Shown here: positions 9,324 through 17,034 of the stretch, in pieces
How positions within the stretch are numbered: the first letter of the stretch is position 1
Layout of the letters: each line of letters opens with the position of its first letter
Source of the DNA: UBA1672 sp965263215
GTDB taxonomy: Bacteria > Pseudomonadota > Alphaproteobacteria > Micavibrionales > Micavibrionaceae
NCBI GenBank assembly: GCA_965263215.1
Contig: OZ253663.1
Coordinates: 2,108,001 to 2,172,000 of the forward strand
Length of the DNA: 64,000 bases
Direction of reading: 5' to 3'
Translations under genes and position numbers: made by a program
Notes under the pieces: generated by a model
What the model was told of the DNA's origin: nothing
Seen by the model: only the letters and a program-made list of their open reading frames with translations
Database searches by the model: none

Positions 9324-10355
9324 ATGTCTATGAAAGTTCTAATCATCAGCGATGCATGGCACCCGCAAGTTAATGGCGTGGTGCGTACATATGAATATCT
9401 TCGCAAGGAACTCATCGCGATGAACCACAAGGTGGAGGTCATTGGCCCTGCGGACTTTGCCGCCAGTATTCCCATGCCATTCTACCCTGAAATAAAGCTC
9501 GTTATCCGCCCCTATCGACGCATAAAGCGTATGATCCGCGACTTTCAGCCCGATAAAATCCATATTGCCACCGAAGGCCCTTTGGGTTGGGCGGCACGCA
9601 AATATTGCATGAAAAATAACAAAACCTTTACCACGTCCTTTCATACGCAATTCCCCGATTATGTAGCGAAACGCTTTGCATGGTTGATCCCGCCGCTTTA
9701 CAAGGCCGTCCACACGCACGCTATTGGTATTGTTAAAAAGTTTCACAAGCCGTCCTCTACCCTGTTTGTAGCCACCCAAACCCTTGAAGATCAGTTGAAA
9801 GATTGGGGGTTTGAAATCCCTATGAAACGCCTGACACGCGGCGTTGATTACTCTGTTTTTTACCCCGGTGAGAAAACAATCTTAAAAGATAAGAAAACGC
9901 CCATCGCCCTTTATGTCGGGCGCATTGCCATCGAAAAAAACTTAGAAGCCTTTCTGGATATGGATTGGCACGGCACCAAGGTTATGGTCGGTGACGGCCC
10001 TGTACGCCATGAGTTAGAGAAAAAGCACCCTGACGTTTTGTTTGTCGGCAAAAAAACAGGGCGCGATCTCGCAGATTACTACCGCGCATCGGACGTTTTT
10101 GTCTTTCCATCAAAAACAGATACGTTCGGCATTGTCTTGATCGAGGCCCTAGCCTGCGGCGTGCCTGTGGCGGCCTACGATGTGATGGGGCCGAAAGACA
10201 TTATTATTCACGATCATTTGGGCGTACTCAGTGATGATTTATCCGATGCGGCAAAACGCGCGATAGAGAATGATGATAAAGACGGGCGCGTGCGCTACGT
10301 TCATGATAATTTTAGTTGGCACACTGCCGGAAAACAATTTATGAGCTTCGTGTAG
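9324..10355 (+). CDS. Glycosyltransferase family 4 (group 1), mannosyltransferase-like
   Basis: A 343-residue GT-B fold glycosyltransferase. The N-terminal domain opens with VLIISDAWHPQVNGVVRTYEYL, the acceptor-side signature of the MgtA/SqdX/PimB-like subgroup, and the donor domain has VGRIAIEKNLEAF, MVGDGP and the E-x7-E element in TDTFGIVLIEALACGVPVAA. Relatives transfer mannose, glucose or sulfoquinovose to lipid acceptors, so a cytoplasmic-face role in glycolipid synthesis is likely, though donor and acceptor are not determined. It is slightly short at the C-terminus compared with typical 370-400 residue members. An ATG two codons downstream is an alternative start. It diverges from the exported protein at 7654-9246. 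Confidence 0.85.
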   Translation: MSMKVLIISDAWHPQVNGVVRTYEYLRKELIAMNHKVEVIGPADFAASIPMPFYPEIKLVIRPYRRIKRMIRDFQPDKIHIATEGPLGWAARKYCMKNNKTFTTSFHTQFPDYVAKRFAWLIPPLYKAVHTHAIGIVKKFHKPSSTLFVATQTLEDQLKDWGFEIPMKRLTRGVDYSVFYPGEKTILKDKKTPIALYVGRIAIEKNLEAFLDMDWHGTKVMVGDGPVRHELEKKHPDVLFVGKKTGRDLADYYRASDVFVFPSKTDTFGIVLIEALACGVPVAAYDVMGPKDIIIHDHLGVLSDDLSDAAKRAIENDDKDGRVRYVHDNFSWHTAGKQFMSFV

Positions 10356-10428
10356 CGCACAAACTATTTGCCTGAAAGCCTGTTTTTTATATACACTCCA
10401 CCACTGACTTTATATGAGGGTAAGACGC

Positions 10429-10794
10429 ATGGCGCGCATTTTGTTAGCCGAAGACGATAAGGCAATGGTGAATTTTCTGGTTATCGCACTGGAACGTGCC
10501 GGCCATTCCGTTGTGTCCAGAACAAACGGCACCGGCGCACTGGATGTTTTAAAGGAGGATCCCGCATTTGACCTTCTACTGACGGATATTGTAATGCCGG
10601 GCATTGACGGGATAGAGCTCGCGCAGAGAGCCGAGAGCCTTTGCCCTGATATCAAGGTCATGTTCATCACCGGATTTGCAGCCATGGCCATGGAACGCCA
10701 TAAGCCCGGCGATAAGGAAGAACCACAAGTCCTCTCCAAACCATTTCACCTGAATGATCTGGTACAGCAGGTCGATACTATTCTGGCATCTTAA
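10429..10794 (+). CDS. cpdR: CpdR-like single-domain response regulator
   Basis: A 121-residue receiver domain starting MARILLAEDD, with phosphoacceptor D in LLLTDIVMPGIDG, a Thr in FITGFA and the Lys of LSKPFHLNDLV. The sequence closely follows alphaproteobacterial CpdR, including the FITGFAAMAMER segment. In Caulobacter and rhizobia CpdR acts in the CckA-ChpT pathway: unphosphorylated, it directs ClpXP to the cell pole and permits proteolysis of CtrA and other substrates. The ATG at 10429 has GAGGG about ten bases upstream, better than the earlier in-frame ATG at 10414. The gene lies 80 bases before tRNA-Val. Confidence 0.85.
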   Translation: MARILLAEDDKAMVNFLVIALERAGHSVVSRTNGTGALDVLKEDPAFDLLLTDIVMPGIDGIELAQRAESLCPDIKVMFITGFAAMAMERHKPGDKEEPQVLSKPFHLNDLVQQVDTILAS

Positions 10795-10874
10795 AGGCCT
10801 GACCTTTATTCATTTTGCGCTTGAAATTTTCGGTAAATACCAGTACGACTATCACCCTATCGCAAAAGTAAAGT

Positions 10875-10949
10875 GGGCGGTTAGCTCAGCGGTAGAGCAC
10901 TTGCTCGACACGCAAGGGGTCACTGGTTCAATCCCAGTACCGCCCACCA
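10875..10949 (+). tRNA. tRNA-Val (GAC)
   Basis: A complete 75-nt cloverleaf: acceptor stem GGGCGGT/ACCGCCC, D-stem GCTC/GAGC, anticodon stem CTTGC/GCAAG with loop TCGACAC (anticodon GAC), T-stem ACTGG/CCAGT with loop TTCAATC, and encoded CCA. All stems pair perfectly. Position 33, normally U, is C. The 3' end from 10933 onwards is repeated at 14012 and 17120, so this tRNA is the integration target of the two segments downstream. Confidence 0.97.
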
Positions 10950-10954
10950 CTTTC
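10933..10954 (+). repeat. att core copy 1: 3' end of tRNA-Val
   Basis: Seventeen tRNA bases from the end of the T-loop through CCA, plus five flanking bases (CTTTC). The block is identical over 22 bases to 17120-17141 and over 20 bases to 14012-14031. A tRNA 3' end repeated downstream is the classical trace of site-specific integration by a tyrosine recombinase. This copy would be attL, keeping the tRNA functional. Confidence 0.85.
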
Positions 10955-11280
10955 ACTAATTTTCTTAGCTTTTAGCACATAGAACAGAAACTTTTTTACT
11001 CCTCACAAGATCTAGCGGACATCAAGTTTGACTTCCAACGAAGTACCTGTCACTAATAGGGCAGAGTTTGGCAAAAGCCCTCTATTGAGATAATTTTTCC
11101 GGAAAAAATATCTGCCTGCTATCGGCAATGTGTGAGAGCCCACTTTAACCTCACCTCTTTCAGCAAAGTTTAGCTTTATAGTTTTTGTGCCTATTCAGGC
11201 TTTTAATACGCCCCTTACGCTGTGTAGGGAGGCGGTGTGTTTGTGCATCACTACAAATGCACCAAAAATAAGGACATACT
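10955..11280. other. Non-coding left end of cassette 1 and leader of the DUF1611 gene
   Basis: A 326-base stretch without a convincing gene. It contains a near-perfect 24-base inverted repeat (11089-11112; half GATAATTTTTCC, one mismatch), which could be a protein-binding site. A stem-loop lies at 11209-11234 (CGCCCCTTAC pairing with GTAGGGAGGCG, one bulged A and one G-U pair), 47 bases before the ATG at 11281. AAGGAC is the ribosome binding site of the DUF1611 gene. I recognise no riboswitch class; the promoter was not pinned down. Confidence 0.5.
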
Positions 11281-12411
11281 ATGCCTATTGTCGATTTCCC
11301 CAAAAAACTTCTTCAAGACAGACCACCCCACCACCCTACAGCGATTGTTTACTGCGAAAAAAACTTTGGTCGTGTCGATGGGAAAACCGCTAATGGCCTT
11401 GTTCGTTATTCCGAGCTATACAAAATCCTTTCCGTTATAGACAGCGACAAGGCTGGTCTGAATTCCGGTGAAGTTCTGGATGATATAACAAATGATATAC
11501 CGATTTATCGCGACCTAGATGATGCGATAACACATGCTGGCGAAGTCCCTGATTATCTTATCTACGGCGTGGCCCCTGTAAGTGGAATGTTATCAGATAA
11601 CGAACGTGCGCTTATGCTAAAGGCCATAAGCCTTGGAATAAATATTGTAAATGGTCTTCATGAGTTTCTAAATGATGATCCGGAGTTTATAGAGGCCGGC
11701 AAAGCAAATAATGTTACGATCCTTGATATCCGAAAACCTCGTTGCAGAAAAGAATTGCGGGTGTTTACTGGCCGCATTAACAAAGTTACCTGCCCGCGCA
11801 TTGCTGTGCTTGGGACGGATTGCGCCATTGGCAAACGTACGACGGCAACCATACTCACCAAAGCCCTTAAGGATTACGGTATAAATGCGGTGATGGTCGG
11901 GACTGGTCAAACCGGATTAATTCAAGGTGCACGCTATGGCGTTGCTCTAGATGCTATCGCCTCTAATTTTTGTGCCGGAGAGGTAGAAGCAGAGGTTGTC
12001 CGAGCTTTTGAAAACGAAAAGCCAGATATCATTATTGTTGAAGGACAAAGCTCGCTCAGTCATCCGGCTTTTTCTAGCTCTGCGTTTATTCTAAGAGGAA
12101 GCTGTCCGAATGGCGTGATCCTTCAACATGCACCCAAACGGGCGCATCGTTGTGATTTTGAGCATATGCCAATGCCAAAACCATCTAATGAGATTAAACT
12201 TATAGAGACCTTTTCAGATACGAAAGTTATTGGCCTTACAATCAACCACGAATTCATGAGTGAAGATGAAATAGACGCCTCTATTACACAGTATGAAGAG
12301 GAGCTTGAAATTCCTGCCACTGATGCCTTAACACGCCCCCCTGAACGTCTTGTAGAGATGGTCTTATCCGCATTCCCTGAACTAAGAAAAAACCTACCTG
12401 TGGCAATATGA
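11281..12411 (+). CDS. DUF1611 family protein (DgcN-like), cassette 1 cargo
   Basis: A 376-residue DUF1611 protein. An N-terminal Rossmann-like domain (to about residue 150, with DYLIYGVAPVSGML and GINIVNGLHEFL) is followed by a P-loop domain whose GTDCAIGKRTTA (near residue 178) is the modified Walker A of the family, then IIIVEGQSSLSHPAF and ILRGSCPNGVILQHAPKR. The member DgcN has been reported to act with a partner enzyme in D-glutamate catabolism; other members are uncharacterised. Its stop overlaps the start of the racemase gene by four bases (ATGA), a common pairing for DUF1611 that points to D-amino acid or dipeptide metabolism. AAGGAC precedes the ATG. The exact reaction is inferred only. 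Confidence 0.8.
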   Translation: MPIVDFPKKLLQDRPPHHPTAIVYCEKNFGRVDGKTANGLVRYSELYKILSVIDSDKAGLNSGEVLDDITNDIPIYRDLDDAITHAGEVPDYLIYGVAPVSGMLSDNERALMLKAISLGINIVNGLHEFLNDDPEFIEAGKANNVTILDIRKPRCRKELRVFTGRINKVTCPRIAVLGTDCAIGKRTTATILTKALKDYGINAVMVGTGQTGLIQGARYGVALDAIASNFCAGEVEAEVVRAFENEKPDIIIVEGQSSLSHPAFSSSAFILRGSCPNGVILQHAPKRAHRCDFEHMPMPKPSNEIKLIETFSDTKVIGLTINHEFMSEDEIDASITQYEEELEIPATDALTRPPERLVEMVLSAFPELRKNLPVAI

Positions 12412-13469
12412 TAAATGCCCCACGGCTAGATATAAATCTTGATAAAATTCATGATAATGCGCGTATATTGGTCGAACGTTTGGCCGATAAGAACATTACG
12501 GTTACTGGTATTACGAAGGCAACACTTGGGTCATTAGAAATAGCAGAAGTATTGCTCCATGCCGGTGTTAGCACCCTCGGTAACTCTCGCATTGAAAATA
12601 TTAAGTCGATGCGCCATGCACACGATAAGGTTCAAATTTCACTTATTCGCTCCCCCATGCTCAGCCAAGTCGAACAAGTTGTTCAATATTCAGACGTCAG
12701 TCATAACACCGAGCTTGAGGTTATTAGCGCACTATCCGCAGAAGCAAAGAAGCAAAAGCGCGTTCATGGCGTTATATTGATGGTCGAACTAGGTGATCTA
12801 CGCGAAGGCATTATGCCCAGTGATATGGAGAGCATGGTGCGTGAGACACTAAAATTCTCCAATATTGCATTCATGGGCATCGGCACAAACTTAGCCTGTC
12901 GCAGCGGGGTATCCCCTGATGCGTCGAATATGGCTGAATTATCAACTCTGGCAGATACGCTCGATACGACCTTTGGCTTTGTTATGGAGACCATTTCTGG
13001 TGGTAACTCCAGTAACCTTGGTTGGGCACTTAGTAGCGCGGATACAGGGCGTATAAACAATCTTCGGTTAGGTGAAGCCATTCTTCTTGGCTGTGATCCG
13101 TTAAGTCGAGAACCTATTGAGGGTTTGCACACTGATGCCATTACTCTAAGCGCTGAAGTGATAGAGGCTAAAATAAAACCATCGAAACCCCGAGGCGACA
13201 TTGCCGAAACAGCATTTGGAACGGCGGGGCCAACTCAGGATAACGGGCTTATTTCTCAGGCCTTATTAGCTGTTGGGGAGCAGGATGTAGACCCTAATGG
13301 CTTGCTACCGCCTGATGGTATAGAAATTATAGGCGCAAGTAGCGACCATCTTATTTTGAATGCGGACAGTCAACAATTGCCCATTGGCAGTGAGGTAAAA
13401 TTCATACCCAACTACAGCGCCTTACTTCGCGCAATGACATCTCCCTTTGTTACAAAAATTATAAAGTAG
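12408..13469 (+). CDS. Alanine/ornithine racemase-family PLP enzyme, cassette 1 cargo
   Basis: A 353-residue fold-type III PLP enzyme of the alanine/ornithine racemase family. K37 in TGITKATLG is the expected Schiff-base lysine; NSRIENIKSM, SLIRSPMLSQVEQVV, GVILMVELGDLREGIMP and SGGNSSNLGWAL are typical of this family, and GGNSS should hold the PLP phosphate. It lacks the long C-terminal beta domain of classical Alr. Substrate cannot be read from the sequence; ornithine and several D-amino acids are known for relatives. It is translationally coupled to the DUF1611 gene, so the pair probably interconverts and processes one amino acid. Confidence 0.82.
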   Translation: MINAPRLDINLDKIHDNARILVERLADKNITVTGITKATLGSLEIAEVLLHAGVSTLGNSRIENIKSMRHAHDKVQISLIRSPMLSQVEQVVQYSDVSHNTELEVISALSAEAKKQKRVHGVILMVELGDLREGIMPSDMESMVRETLKFSNIAFMGIGTNLACRSGVSPDASNMAELSTLADTLDTTFGFVMETISGGNSSNLGWALSSADTGRINNLRLGEAILLGCDPLSREPIEGLHTDAITLSAEVIEAKIKPSKPRGDIAETAFGTAGPTQDNGLISQALLAVGEQDVDPNGLLPPDGIEIIGASSDHLILNADSQQLPIGSEVKFIPNYSALLRAMTSPFVTKIIK

Positions 13470-13486
13470 AAAAAGAAAGAACTATT

Positions 13487-13912
13487 ATGCGCCTTTTATT
13501 AATCCTTGTTTTGATTTTAGCGTTCTGCCCGATTGCCCAAGCCGAACCAAAAGAAAAATCTAATTTTTTAGTGAACTTTTTTGATATAAACGAAGCGGCC
13601 TTTGCCTATCACCGCCATTGCTTAAATAGTGAAAATGGTGAGATCAATGTAAATTTCATCAGAACATCAGAGCTTGTCGCGGATGCCCTTTTTGCCGATG
13701 CTGTTAAAAAAGCACCGCAGGCGGATGCCCAACACATTAAAGCAAAAATTCTAGAGAGACGTTATAACATCCAATATAAACTTGATCATGTGCATATGAA
13801 AGAAGGTTGCCATTCATCAAGTGTAGAAGCAGCACGAGATCATTACGAAAAATTTAGTAAACTTAATATAAGTGAAGTTAAAAAATATATTGAAGAACAA
13901 ACAGCTATATAG
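13487..13912 (+). CDS. Small exported protein, unknown function (cassette 1 cargo)
   Basis: 141 residues with a clear signal peptide (LLLILVLILAFCPIAQA, cleavage after AQA). The mature part of about 120 residues is charged and mostly helical in character, with two cysteines (in YHRHCLN and KEGCHSSS) that could form a disulfide in the periplasm. I recognise no family. It lies 17 bases after the racemase gene with AGAAAGA as ribosome binding site, so it belongs to the same operon and may act outside the cytoplasm on the same substrate. The stop is only 12 bases before the shared right-end repeat. Confidence 0.7.
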   Translation: MRLLLILVLILAFCPIAQAEPKEKSNFLVNFFDINEAAFAYHRHCLNSENGEINVNFIRTSELVADALFADAVKKAPQADAQHIKAKILERRYNIQYKLDHVHMKEGCHSSSVEAARDHYEKFSKLNISEVKKYIEEQTAI

Positions 13913-13924
13913 CTTAATAAAAAA

Positions 13925-14031
13925 GTGGTACACAATGGTGTTACACAAACCTGCGTTAGCATGGAGAAATGTGTTTATATATTACAATGACTTAAGATAA
14001 TCCGTGAGCAGCCCAGTACCGCCCACCACTT
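13925..14031. repeat. Right-end repeat of cassette 1 (integrase-arm-like block plus att core copy 2)
   Basis: A 107-bp block nearly identical to 17035-17139. It opens with GTGGTACACAATGGTG and continues with a second TACACAA, so two direct heptamers TACACAA sit in the arm. It ends in the tRNA-Val 3' end (14012-14031). The two copies differ by one substitution near 13957, a two-base indel in GGAGAA(AT)GTG, and three or four substitutions just before CGTGAGCAG. The arrangement suits the P' arm and core of an attP recognised by a tyrosine integrase. Confidence 0.8.
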
Positions 14032-14039
14032 ACTCCTTC

Positions 14040-16937
14040 CTAATCCTCACAAGACTTTGCGGGTAAAGGTAAACCTTTTGTATGACAATCATATTTCACA
14101 TTGTCCCATTGGACATCTTGAAATGTTGATCCCTCAAAATTAGCCCCTCTTAAGTCGGTATTGATAAACTTTACGTTTTGGAAGGTCACTCTTCCAAACG
14201 TAGCGTTCCTCATAAACACGTTTTTAAAAGTCATATTTTTGAAGGTTTTTCCATGTGTCGTAAACCAATGCAGCTTTTCGTTTTCTATTTCTGCATTCTC
14301 TATTGTTTTTTGTTTACGCCAGTCCCCTATTAACGCCCGTACGCCTGCCATGACGCGCTTAGCTGTCCTCTCACATGGTTTGGTATCAAGAACGGCGCCA
14401 TGCTCCTCAGGGTTAAAATGATCCGGCCATAGCGTATTACAATCATATCGAGCACCTTTTAGTTTTGCTTGCCTAATATTCGCACTACTCATATCCACAC
14501 CGCCTATATTTGCCCCCCTCAGGTCAGCCTTAAATAAATCAGCACGCCCCATACTGGCTTGATATAAATTTGCATTTCTAAGATTAGCTTTTGAAAAGGG
14601 CACTCTAAATAAATTCATACCGCTTAAGTTTTTCCCCTCAAGGTTCGCTGGACCATATTTTTCCCAACAAACTTCATCTAAAACTACTGTTAAATATGCA
14701 CCCGCCTTGATGGGATCAAAACCCTCAGGCCATTTCGTTTCACAATCGAAGCTAGCCAACGTTAGGTCAGCGTCATCTAAAATCGCAGAAGAAAGATCAC
14801 TACTGGACAAAATTGTTCCCCTTAAATTTGCACCTTTAAGGTTGACGCTTTTAAGGTTCAAATCACGCATGTCAGCGTTGGACAAATCAAGGCTTGCCAG
14901 CTCGGGCGGACTGTAATCTTCCGGAATGCAATCTGAGTTTGCGAGAACGGCCCCATGCTCTCCTGCTCTGTAGCCTTGAGGCCATTTTGTGTCGCAGTCA
15001 TATTGTGTAAGTAAGACCGTCGTGTTTTTAAATTTTGCGCTTGTAAAGTCTACTCCACGCAGGTCAGCTTTATCCAATGAACTGTTTATAAAATTAGCGC
15101 CTATAAATTTACTTGGGCTCCAAGACCGGTTTCCACGACGCCACTTTGCAGATATTCCTTCAAGATTAGCATCTATAAAATTTGCACCAGAGAAATCAGC
15201 ACCATTTAGTCTGGCATTGTTTAAATATGCGCCCGTAAAATCAGAATTTTTGAAACTCGCACTTGTTATTTCTGCACCAACCAAGCTGGCATTTTGAAAA
15301 CTCCCTTTAACAACATCAACATTCTTGAAAGTTACACCTTTCATTACTGCATATTCGAATGATGTGTTTTCTATATCTGAACCAATAAAGCCATCGCCGT
15401 TGCTCAGATTAGCATACTTAAAATTTACATCCTTAATGGTCGCATAATAATATCTATTGCCCACGTTAGCCCATAAAAAATTGGCACCAGTAAGGTTTGC
15501 ATAATGGAACTTCCCTGACCTTAATTTAGCGTTAGAAAAATTTGCATTTGTAAGGTTTACACCACTAAAATCATGCTGGTCTTCAAACTCATGACGACTA
15601 TAATCTTTGCCAACGAATTCCGTTGATTTTAAAGTTTTTTGATACTCATCAGAATACTCGTAGAGCGTAGTATTCCCCTTACACTTATGCTTTTTGAAAG
15701 CACCAGCCTTTTCCGGATCAAACCCCTTAGGCCACTTGGTTTCACAGCCGTATTCAGCCCCCTCCAGAGATACGCCGTCTAAGATCGTTTGTGAAAAATC
15801 GGAATACTGTAAACGACCATTTGTTATTTTTGCATTTGTAAAGTTTGCGTTCTTTAAATCTTGACGGCCAAAATATGCTTTATCCAAAACACTATCAGTA
15901 AAATTAGCATTGGTTAAATCAGAACCACCGAAAGAAATTTTGTCTATTTGTATTTTCGAAAAATTAGTATCTACTAAATTCGTATTATGAAATGACAGGT
16001 TTTTGGCTCTTAATTCCGATAAATCTGCACCTTCAAGATTGCTATTGTGTATGCGCAAACCCTCAATATTATTGCCTGTTATTCTGCCCGCAGTTAAATC
16101 CAAGTTTGTAAATTGTGTGTCCTTCAATGATTGAATTTTTATAGTTTGGGAAGAATAATTTAAATCTTTAAACCAGTCACCATCGAGAACAAAACGATGA
16201 CGAAACCCAGTCGGCTTTCCTAAAGAAATCTTAGCAAAACTTATATATCTGGGATTTATTCCCCAAACTCTTTTCCCTGATGACTTGGTTTTAAGGTCCG
16301 AATAAATATCCCAAATTTCTTGAGCTTTTTTTAGCTCATATAAAACTTCGATAAGTTTGCTTTCCGCCCACAGATCATTGGGGTTTTTAGTTAAATAGAA
16401 CCTTAGGACATCTTCTGCATTTTGAAAGTCTTCCCATAGCAAAAAATGTTCGATTTTTGATTTTAAAAGCGCTATCTCCGCATCTGGCATTTTTTGAATA
16501 ACGGTATCAATGGCTTTAACCTGCTCCTGCTTTCCTTTCAAAAACGCTAATTCATCTGCTTTTGCATGCCCTAGAAACTTTGTCTGACTACACGCCCGAA
16601 CACTTAAGTCTCGATTACCATTCATGTGTAAGTTTTTGTTAGTGTATAGAAGATATTTTGACCCCTTCGTTAAATAAACGCCCCCTCCTACACATCCGTC
16701 GCCTGAGGAAATGTAAACTTCTTCTGGCAACTTACCCTTATAGACATCAATAACCTTAACCAGCATTTTCTTAGATCCACATTTAGTAGATCCCATCCCA
16801 TCAATTATTTCTCCGGAAAAAACTGAATATGCGTTTTTATAAGCAACATCGACGCTAGGCGTCCTGCACGAATAAGCACCAGAAGTGTTGGGGATGAATA
16901 AAACAAAAAACGTCGCGAATACAAATAATCTAAGCAC
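14040..16937 (-). CDS. Large secreted pentapeptide-repeat protein with TIMP/NTR-like N-terminus
   Basis: 965 residues. A signal peptide (1-20) is followed by a Cys-rich domain (about 22-130, starting YSCRTPSVDVAY with FSGEII and VKVIDVYKGKLPEEVYI) resembling bacterial NTR/TIMP-like domains, a TPR-like helical stretch (about 140-225), then long runs of A(N/D)LxX pentapeptides forming quadrilateral beta-helices. Five spacers interrupt the runs (near residues 393, 645, 729, 829 and the C-terminus), most of the form YxCxTKWPxGFxPxxxGA followed by another Cys, so each could hold a disulfide. The start is GTG (16935-16937) behind an excellent AAGGAGGA site. Function unknown; a cell-surface or periplasmic scaffold is plausible. 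It is the only gene of cassette 2. Confidence 0.82.
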   Translation of the reverse strand: MLRLFVFATFFVLFIPNTSGAYSCRTPSVDVAYKNAYSVFSGEIIDGMGSTKCGSKKMLVKVIDVYKGKLPEEVYISSGDGCVGGGVYLTKGSKYLLYTNKNLHMNGNRDLSVRACSQTKFLGHAKADELAFLKGKQEQVKAIDTVIQKMPDAEIALLKSKIEHFLLWEDFQNAEDVLRFYLTKNPNDLWAESKLIEVLYELKKAQEIWDIYSDLKTKSSGKRVWGINPRYISFAKISLGKPTGFRHRFVLDGDWFKDLNYSSQTIKIQSLKDTQFTNLDLTAGRITGNNIEGLRIHNSNLEGADLSELRAKNLSFHNTNLVDTNFSKIQIDKISFGGSDLTNANFTDSVLDKAYFGRQDLKNANFTNAKITNGRLQYSDFSQTILDGVSLEGAEYGCETKWPKGFDPEKAGAFKKHKCKGNTTLYEYSDEYQKTLKSTEFVGKDYSRHEFEDQHDFSGVNLTNANFSNAKLRSGKFHYANLTGANFLWANVGNRYYYATIKDVNFKYANLSNGDGFIGSDIENTSFEYAVMKGVTFKNVDVVKGSFQNASLVGAEITSASFKNSDFTGAYLNNARLNGADFSGANFIDANLEGISAKWRRGNRSWSPSKFIGANFINSSLDKADLRGVDFTSAKFKNTTVLLTQYDCDTKWPQGYRAGEHGAVLANSDCIPEDYSPPELASLDLSNADMRDLNLKSVNLKGANLRGTILSSSDLSSAILDDADLTLASFDCETKWPEGFDPIKAGAYLTVVLDEVCWEKYGPANLEGKNLSGMNLFRVPFSKANLRNANLYQASMGRADLFKADLRGANIGGVDMSSANIRQAKLKGARYDCNTLWPDHFNPEEHGAVLDTKPCERTAKRVMAGVRALIGDWRKQKTIENAEIENEKLHWFTTHGKTFKNMTFKNVFMRNATFGRVTFQNVKFINTDLRGANFEGSTFQDVQWDNVKYDCHTKGLPLPAKSCED

Positions 16938-16942
16938 AGAGT

Positions 16943-16999
16943 TCCTCCTTAAATAATCGTGCTAATCATGATTGCATGAAAACAAAAGTGTTGTGTCAA
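16943..16999 (-). promoter_or_regulatory. Sigma-70-type promoter and ribosome binding site of the pentapeptide gene
   Basis: On the minus strand a consensus -35 TTGACA (16994-16999) is separated by 17 bases from TGCAAT (16971-16976, four of six matches to the -10). AAGGAGGA (16943-16950) lies six bases before the GTG start. The promoter sits inside the cassette, only some 35 bases from the right-end repeat, so the cargo carries its own transcription signal. Confidence 0.6.
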
Positions 17000-17034
17000 A
17001 AAATTGTAAAAAGTAGTGAAATTTTTGTAAGAAG

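Larger units (their letters stand above)
10952..14031. mobile_element. Integrase-less tRNA-Val cassette 1 (about 3.08 kb)
   Basis: The segment between the tRNA-Val 3' end and its first repeat (14012-14031). It carries three plus-strand genes: DUF1611 protein, PLP racemase and a small exported protein. No integrase, excisionase or transposase is encoded. Its right end is a ~107-bp block shared with cassette 2. It has the outline of a gene cassette (cargo plus one recombination site), here with a tRNA-type att site. Mobilisation in trans by a tyrosine integrase elsewhere, or loss of an integrase, are both possible. The boundary call is inferred from the repeats. Confidence 0.65.

Noticed and set aside
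11089..11234. Riboswitch in the leader of the DUF1611 gene
   Set aside because: An inverted repeat and a bulged stem-loop are visible, but nothing matches a riboswitch class I know, so they are only noted as structures.
14012..14031. Second and third copies of the tRNA end as additional tRNA genes
   Set aside because: Only the 3' quarter of the tRNA is present; there is no D-arm or anticodon arm upstream of either copy.
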